Counted from the stretch's first letter, positions 26,552 to 36,630 are shown. The stretch is 64,000 nt of DNA from an uncultured Holophagaceae bacterium (GCA_903840385.1 CAIMFT010000158.1:1-64000); one strand, 5' to 3'. Notes: generated by a model from the letters alone, not told the origin. Numbers and translations: made by a program.

Positions 26552-27073
26552 ATGAGCGAAGGCATCCTGCTGCCCAAGGTGGTCCGGGGCACCTTGCTGC
26601 CAGAGGCGGCCCGGGTGGCTCGGCTGCGGGAGGCCCTGCCCCAGATCGAGGCCGCCGTGGCGGGCGAGACGGATGTCGTGGCTGTGGAGGCCACCCTGGC
26701 CTGCCTGCTGTGGGAGGCCCTCCCTCAGGCCAACTGGTGCGGCTTCTACCGCCGCGTGGGTGATCGGATGCTGGCAGTGGGACCCTACCAGGGCGGCATG
26801 GGTTGCCTGCGCATCTCCTACGAGCGGGGCGTGTGCGGGGCCTGCGCTCGTTCCGGAGAGACCCAGCGGGTGCCTGACGTTCACGCCTTCCCGGGGCACA
26901 TCGCTTGCGATGGGGCCACTCGGAGCGAGCTGGTGCTGCCCCTGCGGCTGGCGGGCGAGGTGGTCGGCGTGCTCGACCTGGACAGCCCCCACCTCGACGG
27001 CTTCTCGGAAGCAGAGGCCAGGATCCTGGAGGAGCTGCTGCTCCGGGCCTTCGCCCGGGTTGCCAGCGTCTGA
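26552..27073 (+). CDS. GAF-domain free methionine-(R)-sulfoxide reductase-like protein
   Basis: NWCGFYRR...LAVGPYQGGMGCLRISYERGVCGACARSGETQRVPDVHAFPGHIACDGATRSELVLPL; fRMsr cysteines present. Confidence 0.85.
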   Translation: MSEGILLPKVVRGTLLPEAARVARLREALPQIEAAVAGETDVVAVEATLACLLWEALPQANWCGFYRRVGDRMLAVGPYQGGMGCLRISYERGVCGACARSGETQRVPDVHAFPGHIACDGATRSELVLPLRLAGEVVGVLDLDSPHLDGFSEAEARILEELLLRAFARVASV

Positions 27074-27126
27074 GATCCCCGCAGGCTTGGGGCATGGGGT
27101 AACCTAGGGGCCACCCCGGGACGTCC

Positions 27127-27849
27127 ATGGCTGAACCCAGCTTCATCGAGCAGAGCAAGCTGCGCTTTCGAGAAGGCGAAGTGGTGTTCCGCAAGAACGA
27201 GATGGCCCAGCAGATGTATGTCATCCTCTCGGGCCGCGTGCGGCTCTATGTCTCAGAGGAGCCCAAGGGCGATTGGGTTGAGGAGCTGACCAAGGGTGAC
27301 TTCTTCGGCGAGGCCAGCCTGCTGGAGGCGCTGCCGCGGCAGCACACCGCCATCGCCCTGGAGGACTCGGACCTCATCGCCATCAACCGGGGGACCTTTC
27401 TCCGCATGATCCGGCAGAGCCCGGAAGTCGCCGTGAAGATGATGCAGCGCCTGGTCCAGCGGCACCGGGAGCTGGGCGAGCGGGTGGAGGCCCTGGATGC
27501 CACCCGGCCCGCCAAGGCCACCAACGGTCCGGTGGCCAACCTCGTGTCCGTGTTGAGTGGCAATCCCTTTCCGATCCTGTCCCACGGCTCCCTCGTCGGT
27601 CGCTTCGATCCCGCCACCGGCGTGCACCCGGACATCGACCTCACGGAGGAGGACCACAACCTCAGCGTGTCCCGGCGCCATGCCCGCATTCTCTGTGAGC
27701 ACGGGCTCTACTTCCTGCTGGAGGAACCCGGCGTGGCCAACGGCACCTTCGTGCGCGGCGAGCGCATCCTGCCGGGCGAGCCCCGCGAGCTCAAGCATGG
27801 CGACCGGGTCGGCTTCGGGATGGTGGTGCTGTTCTTCGAAAAGACCTAA
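27127..27849 (+). CDS. Cyclic nucleotide-binding domain fused to FHA domain
   Basis: N-terminal cNMP fold (YVILSGRVRLYV, GDFFGEASLLEALPRQHTAIA); C-terminal FHA (LVGRFD, HNLSVSRRHARI, ANGTFVRGERI). Confidence 0.85.
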   Translation: MAEPSFIEQSKLRFREGEVVFRKNEMAQQMYVILSGRVRLYVSEEPKGDWVEELTKGDFFGEASLLEALPRQHTAIALEDSDLIAINRGTFLRMIRQSPEVAVKMMQRLVQRHRELGERVEALDATRPAKATNGPVANLVSVLSGNPFPILSHGSLVGRFDPATGVHPDIDLTEEDHNLSVSRRHARILCEHGLYFLLEEPGVANGTFVRGERILPGEPRELKHGDRVGFGMVVLFFEKT

Positions 27850-27884
27850 CCTTGCGTGGGCTGGGCCCAGGCGGGGAGGAGACC

Positions 27885-28112
27885 ATGGGAACCGATCTGC
27901 GCGTGGAAGTGTGGCGGGATGAGCTGGGGATCATCCGGGAGATCGTCCAGTTCGGGCTGGATGAGATCGGCGGCTCCTGCATCATCCGAGAGCGCAACAC
28001 CCTGGATGCCCTCGACGGCGATGGCTATGAGGGCGATGAGGTCGTGGCCCGCTTCGGGGACCTGGAAGCGGCCCGGGACTTCCTCCTGGACGAAGGCTTC
28101 GAGCCCCTCTGA
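27885..28112 (+). CDS. Small hypothetical protein
   Basis: 75-aa ORF with GGGGAGGAG RBS; MGTDLRVEVWRDELGIIREIVQFGLDEIGGSCIIRERNTLDALDG. Confidence 0.6.
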   Translation: MGTDLRVEVWRDELGIIREIVQFGLDEIGGSCIIRERNTLDALDGDGYEGDEVVARFGDLEAARDFLLDEGFEPL

Positions 28113-28148
28113 GGGGTCCCCCATCCCATACGACCCTGGAGGCTCCTG

Positions 28149-28598
28149 ATGCATTCCCTCTTCGTTCCCGCCGATCGGGAGGCCTTGGCCCTGCGCCTGG
28201 CTTCCCTCCAACCGGACACGGCCCGCCGCTGGGGCACCATGGACCCCGCCCAGATGCTGCTGCACTGTGCCCTGGCTCTGGAGGTGGCCACGGGCGACCG
28301 CCCGGCCCAGCAGACCTTCCTGGGCAAGCTCTTCACGCCCTTCATCCGGAGCCTGGTGCTGGGCGACAAGCCATTCAAGAAAAAGGTGCCGACAGACCCT
28401 GGCTTCGTGGCCTCCGGCGCCCGGGATTTCGAGGTGGAACGCACCCGCTTTGCCACGATCCTCGACCGCTTTGTCCGCCGGGGTCCCGAGCAGGCGGCCC
28501 AGGCCACCCACCCCTTCTTTGGCCGCCTCAGCGGCGAAGAGTGGGGCCGCCTGGGCTACAAGCACCTTGATCATCATTTGCGGCAGTTTGGGCTTTAG
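28149..28598 (+). CDS. DUF1569/DinB-like protein
   Basis: RRWGTMDPAQMLLHCALALEVATGD ... HPFFGRLSGEEWGRLGYKHLDHHLRQFGL. Confidence 0.75.
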   Translation: MHSLFVPADREALALRLASLQPDTARRWGTMDPAQMLLHCALALEVATGDRPAQQTFLGKLFTPFIRSLVLGDKPFKKKVPTDPGFVASGARDFEVERTRFATILDRFVRRGPEQAAQATHPFFGRLSGEEWGRLGYKHLDHHLRQFGL

Positions 28599-28610
28599 GT
28601 CTGTCCTCTG

Positions 28611-28654
28611 CTCCAAAACAATGGCCCGGCAGTCGCCGGGCCATTGTTTTGGAG
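28611..28654. terminator. Bidirectional terminator between convergent genes
   Basis: CTCCAAAACAATGGCCCGGC-AGTC-GCCGGGCCATTGTTTTGGAG, 20-bp stem. Confidence 0.85.
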
Positions 28655-28667
28655 ATGGGAAGAATCC

Positions 28668-29639
28668 TTAGTTGGAACCGATGCCCATCCCTTGGGCGGA
28701 CTTGGTGAGCTCGGGGACGACTTCGAAGAGGTCGCCGACGATCCCATAGTCCGCCAGCTTGAAGATGGGGGCCTCGGGGTCCTTGTTGATGGCGACGATG
28801 AACTTCGAGCCGCTCATGCCAGCGATGTGCTGGATGGCGCCGCTGATGCCGCAGGCGATGTAGAGGGTGGGGCTGACGACCTTGCCAGTCTGGCCCACCT
28901 GCATGCTGTGGGGCAGGCCCCAGCCCGCATCCACGGCGGCCCGGGAGGCACCCACCACGCCGCCGATGGCGTCGGCCAGGGCTTCGAGCAGGCCAAAGTT
29001 GGCACCGTCCTTCATGCCGCGGCCACCGCTGACGATGATGTTGGCTTCACTGAGGTCCACCTTGCCGGACGCCTTGGCGAGGATCTCCTTGACCACGGAC
29101 TTGAAGCCGCCAGCAGGCGCGGCGACAGCTTCAGCCGCACCGGCACCGGCCTTCTCGGCCAGGGGGAAGACGTTGGGTCGGGTGGTGGCCACCTGAACCG
29201 CACTGGCGAAGCTGGTGGTGGCGAAGGCCTTGCCGGCATAGACCGGGCGCACGGCCTGGAGCTTGCCGCCGACCATGGCCAGACCGGTCACGTCGGAGGC
29301 ATAGCCAGCACCCAGGCGGGCGGCGGCGCGGGGGGCCACATCCTTGCCCACGGCCGTGGCGGCCGCCAGCAGGACGGTGGCGCCCTTGGCCTGGACGGTG
29401 TCGGCCAGGACCTGGGCGAAGCCATCGCTGGAGTAGGAGGCCAGGGAGGCGCCCTCGGCGCAGTAGATCACGTCGGCACCGTACTTGGCGGCATCGGCGG
29501 AGCCCGCGCAGGAGGCTCCTGCGAAGATCGCGCCGAGCTTCAGCCCGGCGGCGTCGGCCAAGCGGCGGCCTTCGCTGAGGGCCTCCGCGCTGGGCTTGCG
29601 GATCGTGCCTTCTTTGAGCTCACAGAATACGAGAATCAT
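28668..29639 (-). CDS. etfA: Electron transfer flavoprotein alpha subunit
   Basis: [76 protein letters not shown]. Confidence 0.95.
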   Translation of the reverse strand: MILVFCELKEGTIRKPSAEALSEGRRLADAAGLKLGAIFAGASCAGSADAAKYGADVIYCAEGASLASYSSDGFAQVLADTVQAKGATVLLAAATAVGKDVAPRAAARLGAGYASDVTGLAMVGGKLQAVRPVYAGKAFATTSFASAVQVATTRPNVFPLAEKAGAGAAEAVAAPAGGFKSVVKEILAKASGKVDLSEANIIVSGGRGMKDGANFGLLEALADAIGGVVGASRAAVDAGWGLPHSMQVGQTGKVVSPTLYIACGISGAIQHIAGMSGSKFIVAINKDPEAPIFKLADYGIVGDLFEVVPELTKSAQGMGIGSN

Positions 29640-29677
29640 GGGGTTTCCTTATCAGTCGGAGGTTCGCTGGAGGGGAG

Positions 29678-30427
29678 CTAGAAGACCTTGGCTTCGTCCT
29701 TGAGGGCCTGGAGCAGGGCTGCGGCCTGGGCCGGGGCCTCGCCCTCGAGGCGGCGCCCGGCGGCGCGCTCCGGAGGCAGGGCCAGGGTGGTGACGCAGGA
29801 ACCGGCGGTGGTCGGAGCCGCATCGGCTTCCTCGATGGTCTTCTTCTTGGCGGCCATGATGCCCTTGAGGCTGGCGTAGCGGGGCTCGTTCAGGCCCTTC
29901 TGGGCGGTGATCACGGCGGGCAGGGCGCCTTCCACCACTTCGCTGCCACCCTCGACCTCGCGCTCGGCCCGGAAGGTGCCATCACCCAGCTCGAGCTTCA
30001 CCACCACATTGGCCTGGGCCACGTTGAGCAGCTCCGCCAGCATGGGGCCCATGGCGGCATTGTCCCCGCCCAGTCCCTTGTTGCCGCAGAGGAACAGGTC
30101 AAAGCCCTTGTCCTTGGCATAGGCGGCGATCATCTGAGCCACCGCATAGGCGTCGCCCTGGCCATCGCCCTTGAGAAGCACCGCCGAGTCGGCGCCGAGG
30201 GCGAGGGCGTTCTTCAGCACATCGCGGGCGGCCTCGCCGCCCACGGTCAGGGCAACGACTTCAGCGCCCTTGCCCTCCTTGATGCGGATGGCCTCTTCCA
30301 GTGCGTATTCGTCGTAGGGGCTGATGATCCACTTCACATCAGCAGGATCGAGGGAACAGCCGTCGGCGGCGACCTTGATCCGGGACTCGGTGTCGGGGAC
30401 CTGCTTGATGGCGACGAGGATCTTCAT
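29678..30427 (-). CDS. etfB: Electron transfer flavoprotein beta subunit
   Basis: MKILVAIKQVPDTESRIKVAADGCSLDPADVKWIISPYDEYALEEAIRIKE. Confidence 0.95.
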   Translation of the reverse strand: MKILVAIKQVPDTESRIKVAADGCSLDPADVKWIISPYDEYALEEAIRIKEGKGAEVVALTVGGEAARDVLKNALALGADSAVLLKGDGQGDAYAVAQMIAAYAKDKGFDLFLCGNKGLGGDNAAMGPMLAELLNVAQANVVVKLELGDGTFRAEREVEGGSEVVEGALPAVITAQKGLNEPRYASLKGIMAAKKKTIEEADAAPTTAGSCVTTLALPPERAAGRRLEGEAPAQAAALLQALKDEAKVF

Positions 30428-30613
30428 GGGCACTCCCAGGGGCGTTTCGGACCGGTCGGACAATCGCCGACGCATAGGTAGAGTTTAGCCCGAGGGAGGC
30501 CTCGGACTCACCTCCCAACACGGAATTTTGTGTCCAGCGTCATGCTGCCTTGGGGTAGGGTCCAGCCCGGGCCCTGGGTCGGAAGCCAGGCTCTGCGTTA
30601 AGGTGAAGAAAGC

Positions 30614-31696
30614 ATGAGCGATGCCTTGCCCAGATTCCGGGATGCGCTCGTCCTCACCGGGGGCGGGACCGGGGGGCATTTCTACCCGGCCATCGCCCTG
30701 GCAGAAGGTGCCCGGGCCCGGTGGCCGGCGCGTCCCATCGCCTTTGTGGGGGCCCAGCGGGGCATCGAGGCCCGGGAGCTGCCAGCCAGTCCCTGGCCTC
30801 ACCTGCTGCTGGATGTCGAAGGGTTCCTCGGGCGCTCTCCCCTGCGGGTGGCCAGGTCCGCCTGGAAGCTCTGGCGGGCCATGGCCCACCTCAAGGCCCT
30901 CTGGCGCCAGGAGCGGCCCTGGGCCGTGGTGGGCACCGGCGGTTATGGCGCTGCCCCGGCCCTGCTGGCGGCCCGCACCCTGGGCATCCCCTTCTTCCTG
31001 CACGAGAGCAATGCCGCCCCCGGCGCCCTGATCAAGCACCTGGCTCCCGCCGCTGGCCGGGTGTGGTGCGGCATGGAGGCCGTGCGGCCCCTCCTGCCCA
31101 AGGCGGACTGCCGGGTGGTGGGGACGCCGGTGCGAGATGCCTTCCTGCGCAGCTTCCCCCCTGCGGACGCCTTGACAGGCCCCTGCCGCCTGCTGGTGCT
31201 GGGGGGCAGCGGCGGCGCCCGGGCCATCAACGAGGCGGTCCTGGGGCTGGCTCCGGTCCTGCTGGAGGCCTTCCCCGAGTGGGAGGTGCTCCACCAGGCC
31301 GGCCCCGCAGAGTTCGCCCGCTTGGCCGAGCGACCCCGCCACGCCCGCCACACCCTGGTGCCCTTCATCGCCCGGGTGGATGAGGCCATGGCAGCGGCCA
31401 GCCTGGTGCTGAGCCGCTCCGGGGCCAGCACCTGTGCCGAGCTCAAAGCCGCGGGCCGGGGCTCGGTCCTGGTGCCCCTGCCCACCAGCGCCAACGATCA
31501 CCAGCGCCAGAACGCCGAGGCCATGGTCGCCGAAGGGCGGGCCCGCCTGGTGGAACAGGGCGAGGGCTTTACCGTGCAACTGGAGGAGGCGCTGCGGGGG
31601 TTGCTGAACAGTGCCTCGGAGCGACAGCTCCTATCGAAGGCGCCAGAGATAAACCGCTCCGTGGCTCAGTGCCTGGATGACCTCGAGGGACTCTAG
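30614..31696 (+). CDS. murG: UDP-N-acetylglucosamine transferase MurG
   Basis: LVLTGGGTGGHFYPAIALAEG, HESNAAPGALIKHLA, LVLGGSGGARAINEAV, SRSGASTCAEL. Confidence 0.95.
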   Translation: MSDALPRFRDALVLTGGGTGGHFYPAIALAEGARARWPARPIAFVGAQRGIEARELPASPWPHLLLDVEGFLGRSPLRVARSAWKLWRAMAHLKALWRQERPWAVVGTGGYGAAPALLAARTLGIPFFLHESNAAPGALIKHLAPAAGRVWCGMEAVRPLLPKADCRVVGTPVRDAFLRSFPPADALTGPCRLLVLGGSGGARAINEAVLGLAPVLLEAFPEWEVLHQAGPAEFARLAERPRHARHTLVPFIARVDEAMAAASLVLSRSGASTCAELKAAGRGSVLVPLPTSANDHQRQNAEAMVAEGRARLVEQGEGFTVQLEEALRGLLNSASERQLLSKAPEINRSVAQCLDDLEGL

Positions 31697-31812
31697 GGGT
31701 TGTACCGGTTTGGGCCCTCCCTGTTTCTTGTGTCTTTCTTTGAAAACAGGGATGAAGGGGATAGGACGGGCTTCCCGCTTATCCGGTCTTGTTAACCTGA
31801 CCCTGTGTCCCG

Positions 31813-32583
31813 CTACTTGGGCTGGCGGGGTTCGGCGAGCCAGGCCACGATGACGGAGACGAAGTAGAGGCCCAGCAGCACCACACTGAAGAACAGGGTG
31901 GTGACCACCACATCGCCCGGGGTGAAGAAGGCGCTGAAGATCAGGATGGCCATGGTGGCGTGGCGCCAGTACTTCAGCATCAGCCTGGCGGTCACGATGC
32001 GGAACCGGGCCAGGAAGAAGAACAGCACTGGCAGCTCGAACATGATGCCGGTGATGAGCAGGGTGGAGATGAACAGGTCCAGGTAGTCCGAGACGTGCAG
32101 GTTGGCCCGGAGGCCGGCGGTGGCGGCTTCCTGGAAGAGGATGTCGCCCAGGAACTTGAAGGCCTGGCTGTAGGCGAAGGCGGCGCCCCCGAGGAAGCAG
32201 CCAGAGGTCACCACCACGAAGGGGATGACGAGGCGGCGCTCCTTGGGCAGCAGGCCGGGTCGGATGAAGGCCCAGAGCTGGTAGAAGAGGAAGGGCGCAA
32301 CAAGGAAGGCGGCGGCCCACAGAGAGAGCCGCATCATGCTGAAGAAGGGCTCCGTGAGGTCGGTAAAGGCGAAGGGATCCAGCGCAGCGACGGGCTTCTG
32401 GGTCTGGCGGGCCATGGCCTCCAGGAAAGGCTTCTGCGCCCAGAGCCAGAGCTTGAAGCGGAAGGCGTAGGTCACCGCAAAGCCCACGGCCACGATGAGC
32501 AGGGAGCGGACGATGCGCACCCGCAGCTCCTGCAGGTGCTCCCAGAAGCTCATCTTGTCGGGAGGCGTATCGGGTAGGCCCAT
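31813..32583 (-). CDS. tatC: Sec-independent protein translocase TatC
   Basis: MSFWEHLQELRVRIVRSLL; FELPVLFFFLARFRIVTARLMLKYWRHATMAILIFSAFFTPGDVV. Confidence 0.95.
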   Translation of the reverse strand: MGLPDTPPDKMSFWEHLQELRVRIVRSLLIVAVGFAVTYAFRFKLWLWAQKPFLEAMARQTQKPVAALDPFAFTDLTEPFFSMMRLSLWAAAFLVAPFLFYQLWAFIRPGLLPKERRLVIPFVVVTSGCFLGGAAFAYSQAFKFLGDILFQEAATAGLRANLHVSDYLDLFISTLLITGIMFELPVLFFFLARFRIVTARLMLKYWRHATMAILIFSAFFTPGDVVVTTLFFSVVLLGLYFVSVIVAWLAEPRQPK

Positions 32584-32640
32584 GGTCCTCGCGCAGTCAG
32601 GGGGCCGGTCCAGCCGGCAGGCAGTGGACGAAGGCCGGTG

Positions 32641-32838
32641 CTACTTCTTGTCGTGGTCCTTGTCCTTATCTGCCACGACGTCATCCTTGACGGCGTCGGT
32701 CAGTTCCTTGCTGGCCTTCTTGAACTCCTGGATGCCCTTGCCCAGGCTCTTGCCCAGCTCCGGCAGGCGCGAGGGCCCGAAGAAGATCAGCAGGGCGATG
32801 CCGATCAGCAGAATCTCCATCATTCCGAGGTTGCCCAT
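32641..32838 (-). CDS. tatA: Sec-independent protein translocase TatA/E
   Basis: MGNLGMMEILLIGIALLIFFGPSRLPELGKSLGKGIQEFKKA. Confidence 0.92.
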   Translation of the reverse strand: MGNLGMMEILLIGIALLIFFGPSRLPELGKSLGKGIQEFKKASKELTDAVKDDVVADKDKDHDKK

Positions 32839-32977
32839 GGGGGTCTCCGTATCGGGTGGTGCCGGTTCAGGTGGGTGGCCGCTTCAGCGCAGGGTGGCCG
32901 AAGGGGCTGGGTCCATTCTAAGCACGAGGAGTCGGTGACGTTGCCCCGCAAAGCCACTTTTCTCAGGCAGGCGCGAG

Positions 32978-34333
32978 TCAGGGCCCCTGCACAGCCCGGC
33001 GACCCAGGGAGTGGTAGGTCCAGCCGGCGGCCTCCATGACCTCTGGCCGGAACAGGTTGCGGCCGTCAAAGATGCGACGGGCCTTGAGGGCCTTGCCCAC
33101 GGCCTCCAGGTCGGCCTTGCGGTAGTCCGCCCACTCGGTGGCGATGAGCAGGGCATCGGCGCCCTCACAGGCCTCCAGCGGCGTGGCGGCATAGCGCACC
33201 CGGTCGCCGATGCGCGCCTGCACGGCTTCCATGGCGGCGAAGTCGTGCACCACCACCTCGGCCCCCAGGTTCACCAGGCCATCGATCAGCTCCAGGGCCA
33301 TGCTCTCCCGGATGTCGTCGGTGTCGGCCTTGAAGGCCAGTCCCCACAGGGCGAAGCGGCGGCCCTTGAGGGGCGCGGGCGTGCCGCCCTGCACGCCGAA
33401 GTGGGCCTTCACCTTGCGCAGCAGGACCTGCTTCTGGTGGCGGTTGGCTTCCACAGTGGCCGCCAGGGTCATGAGCGGATGCCCCTGCTCCCGGCCGACC
33501 TTGAGGAGGGCCTGCAGGTCCTTGGGGAAGCAGGAGCCGCCGAAGCCCGGGCCCGGATTCAGGAAGGCCGGGCCAATGCGGTGATCGGCACCGATGGCGG
33601 TCTTCACATGGTCCACATCGGCCCCAACGGACTCCGCCAGGTTGGCGATCTCATTGATGAAGCTGATGCGCAGGGCCAGCATGGCATTGGCGGCGTATTT
33701 GGTGAGCTCGGCACTGGGGGGATCCATGCGGAACCACTTGCCGCCGCTGCGGTCCAGGAAGGGCTGGTAGAGGGCCTTCATGAGGGTCTCGGCGAAGTCC
33801 GTGCGGCAGCCCACCACCACCCGGTCAGGCTCCAGGAAGTCGCCCAGGGCCGAGCCTTCCCGCAGGAACTCGGGATTGCTGACCACCTCGAAGGCCCGGT
33901 TCGTATGGCGGGCAATCTCCGCATGGACCCGGGCCGCGGTGCCCACGGGCACGGTGCTCTTGTCCACCACCACCAGGGGCGGGGCGTCCGGAGAGCGCAG
34001 GGCCATGCCCTGGCCGATCTCTCCTGCGACAGCCAGAACGTACTTCATGTCGGCGCTGCCGTCTTCGCTCTGGGGCGTGCCCACGCAGATGAAGGCCACA
34101 TCCACATCGCCCATGGCGGGCATCAGCTCCGTGCTGAAGCGCAGGGTCTTGGCAACCAGGTGCTTCGCCAGCAGCTCCTCCAGGCCCGGCTCAAAGATGG
34201 GGGACTTGCCCTTGGACAGGGCAGCCACCTTGGCTCCGTCCACATCCACCCCGAGGACCTGGTGCCCGCCCTCGGCAAAGCAGACGGCGGCCACCAGCCC
34301 CACATACCCCGAACCGATGACCAAGACCCGCAT
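32978..34333 (-). CDS. ugd: UDP-glucose 6-dehydrogenase
   Basis: MRVLVIGSGYVGLVAAVCFAEGGHQVLGVDVD; DKSTVPVGTA; NPGPGFGGSCFPKD; GLAFKADTDDIRES. Confidence 0.93.
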   Translation of the reverse strand: MRVLVIGSGYVGLVAAVCFAEGGHQVLGVDVDGAKVAALSKGKSPIFEPGLEELLAKHLVAKTLRFSTELMPAMGDVDVAFICVGTPQSEDGSADMKYVLAVAGEIGQGMALRSPDAPPLVVVDKSTVPVGTAARVHAEIARHTNRAFEVVSNPEFLREGSALGDFLEPDRVVVGCRTDFAETLMKALYQPFLDRSGGKWFRMDPPSAELTKYAANAMLALRISFINEIANLAESVGADVDHVKTAIGADHRIGPAFLNPGPGFGGSCFPKDLQALLKVGREQGHPLMTLAATVEANRHQKQVLLRKVKAHFGVQGGTPAPLKGRRFALWGLAFKADTDDIRESMALELIDGLVNLGAEVVVHDFAAMEAVQARIGDRVRYAATPLEACEGADALLIATEWADYRKADLEAVGKALKARRIFDGRNLFRPEVMEAAGWTYHSLGRRAVQGP

Positions 34334-34400
34334 GGCTACCTCACGCAAACCTGTCGAGTGTAGCGCATTAGAGCCGCTATGATGACCTCACGGAGGCGGC

Positions 34401-35096
34401 ATGGCGATGCTGGCAGCACCCACGGGTGGCGAGGTCAATCTGCTGGAGGTCATGCTCCATGCGGGCTTGGTTTCGAAGGCCGTGCTCCTGATCCTGATGG
34501 TCTTTTCCCTCCTGAGCTGGGTGGTGATCATCCGCAAGGGCCTGCTCTATCACCGCAGCCGAGCTGTCTCCGAGACCTTCCGGACCGCCTTCAAGCAGTC
34601 CACGGACTGGCGCGAGTTCAAGCAGCAGGTGGAGGGCTACGCCCTGAGTCCCCTGGTGGGCCTCTTCATGGCGGGCTACAGCGAAGTGACCTATCAGCTG
34701 AAGCAGGTGGGCCAGGACGGCCGGGCGACGCTGCGCAGCATGGAGGCCGTCGAACGGAGCCTGCAGCGAGCCAGCGTGGTGGAGATGGGTCGGCTGGAGC
34801 GCTCGCTGGGAGGCCTGGCCACGGTGGCTGCAGTGAGCCCCTTCATCGGCCTCTTCGGCACCGTGTGGGGCATCATCGATGCTTTCCGCGGCATCGGCGC
34901 CACGGGCAACGCAAACTTAGCCACGGTTGCCCCCGGCATCTCCGAGGCCCTGGTGGCCACGGCCATCGGCCTGGTGGCGGCCATTCCGGCCCTCATGGCC
35001 TACAACTTCTTTCAGGGTCAGCTGAAGCAGTTCCAGACCGAGCTGGATGACTTCTCGCTGGAGTTCATCAGCCTCTCCGAGCGGAACTTCACCTGA
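34401..35096 (+). CDS. tolQ: MotA/TolQ/ExbB proton-channel family protein (TolQ-like)
   Basis: LSPLVGLFMAGYSEV; VSPFIGLFGTVWGIIDAFRGIG; APGISEALVATAIGLVAAIPALMAYN. Confidence 0.87.
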   Translation: MAMLAAPTGGEVNLLEVMLHAGLVSKAVLLILMVFSLLSWVVIIRKGLLYHRSRAVSETFRTAFKQSTDWREFKQQVEGYALSPLVGLFMAGYSEVTYQLKQVGQDGRATLRSMEAVERSLQRASVVEMGRLERSLGGLATVAAVSPFIGLFGTVWGIIDAFRGIGATGNANLATVAPGISEALVATAIGLVAAIPALMAYNFFQGQLKQFQTELDDFSLEFISLSERNFT

Positions 35097-35911
35097 GCCT
35101 GCGTCGCCTCCCGCTCTCCCTGGACTGGGAGGACTGGTTCCAGCTCTGCTGCCCGCCCTTCGACGCCCCGGGTGCCCTGGACCACTTCGAGTGCCGTCTG
35201 CCCCTGGCCACGGAGCGGGCCTTGGCGCTGTGTGCGGACCTGGGGGCCACGGCCACCTGGTTCTGCCTGGGGGACCAGGCGCGGCGCCATCCGGACCTGC
35301 TCCGGAGCATCACCGCAGCGGGCCACACCGTGGCCCTCCACGGCCTCTCTCATCGCCGGGCCTTCCTCCTAGACCGCTCGGCCTGGCGGGACTCCCTGCA
35401 GGATGGCAAGGCCCTGCTGGAGGACCTGACCGGGACCCCCGTGGTGGGCTACCGGGCACCGGAGTGGAGCCTGCGCGGGCCGGCCGCCGAGTGGTGGCAG
35501 GACCTGCCGGAGCTGGGCTTCCGCTACGACGCCAGCCGGGCGCCGCTGGCGGTCATCGGGGACAGCACCTGGCCCCGGCGCCCCTACCTTCTGACCGAGG
35601 GCTTCTGGGAGCTGCCGCCGCCGGTGCTCTGGCGCGGTCCACTGCAGTCGCCGCTGTGGGGCTGGGGCCCTCGGGTCCTGCCCTTCGGGCTGGTGCGCCG
35701 GGCCCTGGAGACCCTGGCCCTGGAGGACGCCGGCACCCCGCTGGTGCTCCATCCCTGGGAGCTGGACGACGCCCAGCCGGACCTGCCCGGCGCCAGCCTC
35801 GGCCATCGCTTTGCCCACAGTGCCGGCCTGCGCGGCTATGGGGATCGCCTCCGCGACCTGCTGGCGGGATTCCACCTGGTGAGTCTGGAAGCCTGGGTGG
35901 CCTCCCGATGA
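35093..35911 (+). CDS. Polysaccharide deacetylase, probable CTG start
   Basis: LSLRRLPLSLDWEDWFQ...TATWFCLGDQARRHPDLLRSITAAGHTVALHGLSH...GYRAPEWSL; catalytic DWEDWF motif lies upstream of the first TTG (35222); frame opens after TGA at 35048. Confidence 0.75.
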   Translation: MSLRRLPLSLDWEDWFQLCCPPFDAPGALDHFECRLPLATERALALCADLGATATWFCLGDQARRHPDLLRSITAAGHTVALHGLSHRRAFLLDRSAWRDSLQDGKALLEDLTGTPVVGYRAPEWSLRGPAAEWWQDLPELGFRYDASRAPLAVIGDSTWPRRPYLLTEGFWELPPPVLWRGPLQSPLWGWGPRVLPFGLVRRALETLALEDAGTPLVLHPWELDDAQPDLPGASLGHRFAHSAGLRGYGDRLRDLLAGFHLVSLEAWVASR

Positions 35912-36630
35912 AAGCAAAGCCCCTCATCCTCCTGGCGCCCTCCGAGGACAAGGCCCCGGGCGGCGCACCGGGCCGCCTGCGGGAGACGCCGGCCCAGCGC
36001 TGGGTACGCGAGGCCCTGGTGGACCTGGCGCAGACCGCCTCCCCCGCCGCCCTGCAGAAGGCCCTGCAGGTGAAGGGTCTGGCTCTGGACCGGGCCCGCG
36101 CCGAAGCCCTGGCCCTGGGAGTCCGGGTGCCCCTGCTGCCCGCCCTGGCCCGCTACACCGGCGTGGCTTTTCAGGCCCTGGATGCCGCCACGCTGCCGCC
36201 GGCTGCCTGGGGCCAGGTCCACATCCTGTCCAGCCTGCGGGGGCTGGTGCGGGGCGATGAGCTGGTGCCGCCCTACAAGCTGAAGCTGAGCGCCCTGCCG
36301 GGCCTCAAGGCCCACTGGCGGCGAGCCCTGCCGGCCCAGCTGGACGCCCTGCCAGAGGGCCCCCTCTGGGAGCTATTGCCGGGCGATGCAGCGGACCTGC
36401 TCAAGGGCTGGACTCGCCCCCGGCACTCCGTGGAGATCTACGAAGCCGAGGGCCGCGCCATGGGGCACTTCTCCAAGAAGTTTCGGGGCCTGGTGGCCCG
36501 CTGGCTCCTGAGCAGCGGGCAGGGGGATCCCCACCAGGTCCTGCGGGGCCGCATCCCCGGCTGTTCCTGGGTGGGCGTGGTGGACAATGACCAGGGTGGC
36601 TTGACCCTGAAGCTGCTGGTGGACCCATGA
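35908..36630 (+). CDS. yaaA: YaaA/DUF328-family protein
   Basis: MKAKPLILLAPSEDKAPGG...YTGVAFQALDA...HILSSLRGLVRGDELVPPYKLKL...IYEAEGRAMGHFSKKFRGLVARWLL. Confidence 0.82.
   Translation: MKAKPLILLAPSEDKAPGGAPGRLRETPAQRWVREALVDLAQTASPAALQKALQVKGLALDRARAEALALGVRVPLLPALARYTGVAFQALDAATLPPAAWGQVHILSSLRGLVRGDELVPPYKLKLSALPGLKAHWRRALPAQLDALPEGPLWELLPGDAADLLKGWTRPRHSVEIYEAEGRAMGHFSKKFRGLVARWLLSSGQGDPHQVLRGRIPGCSWVGVVDNDQGGLTLKLLVDP

Noticed and set aside
31719-31750. Hairpin CCCTGTTT...AAACAGGG between murG and tatC
   Set aside because: Long loop and short stem; not convincing as an intrinsic terminator.
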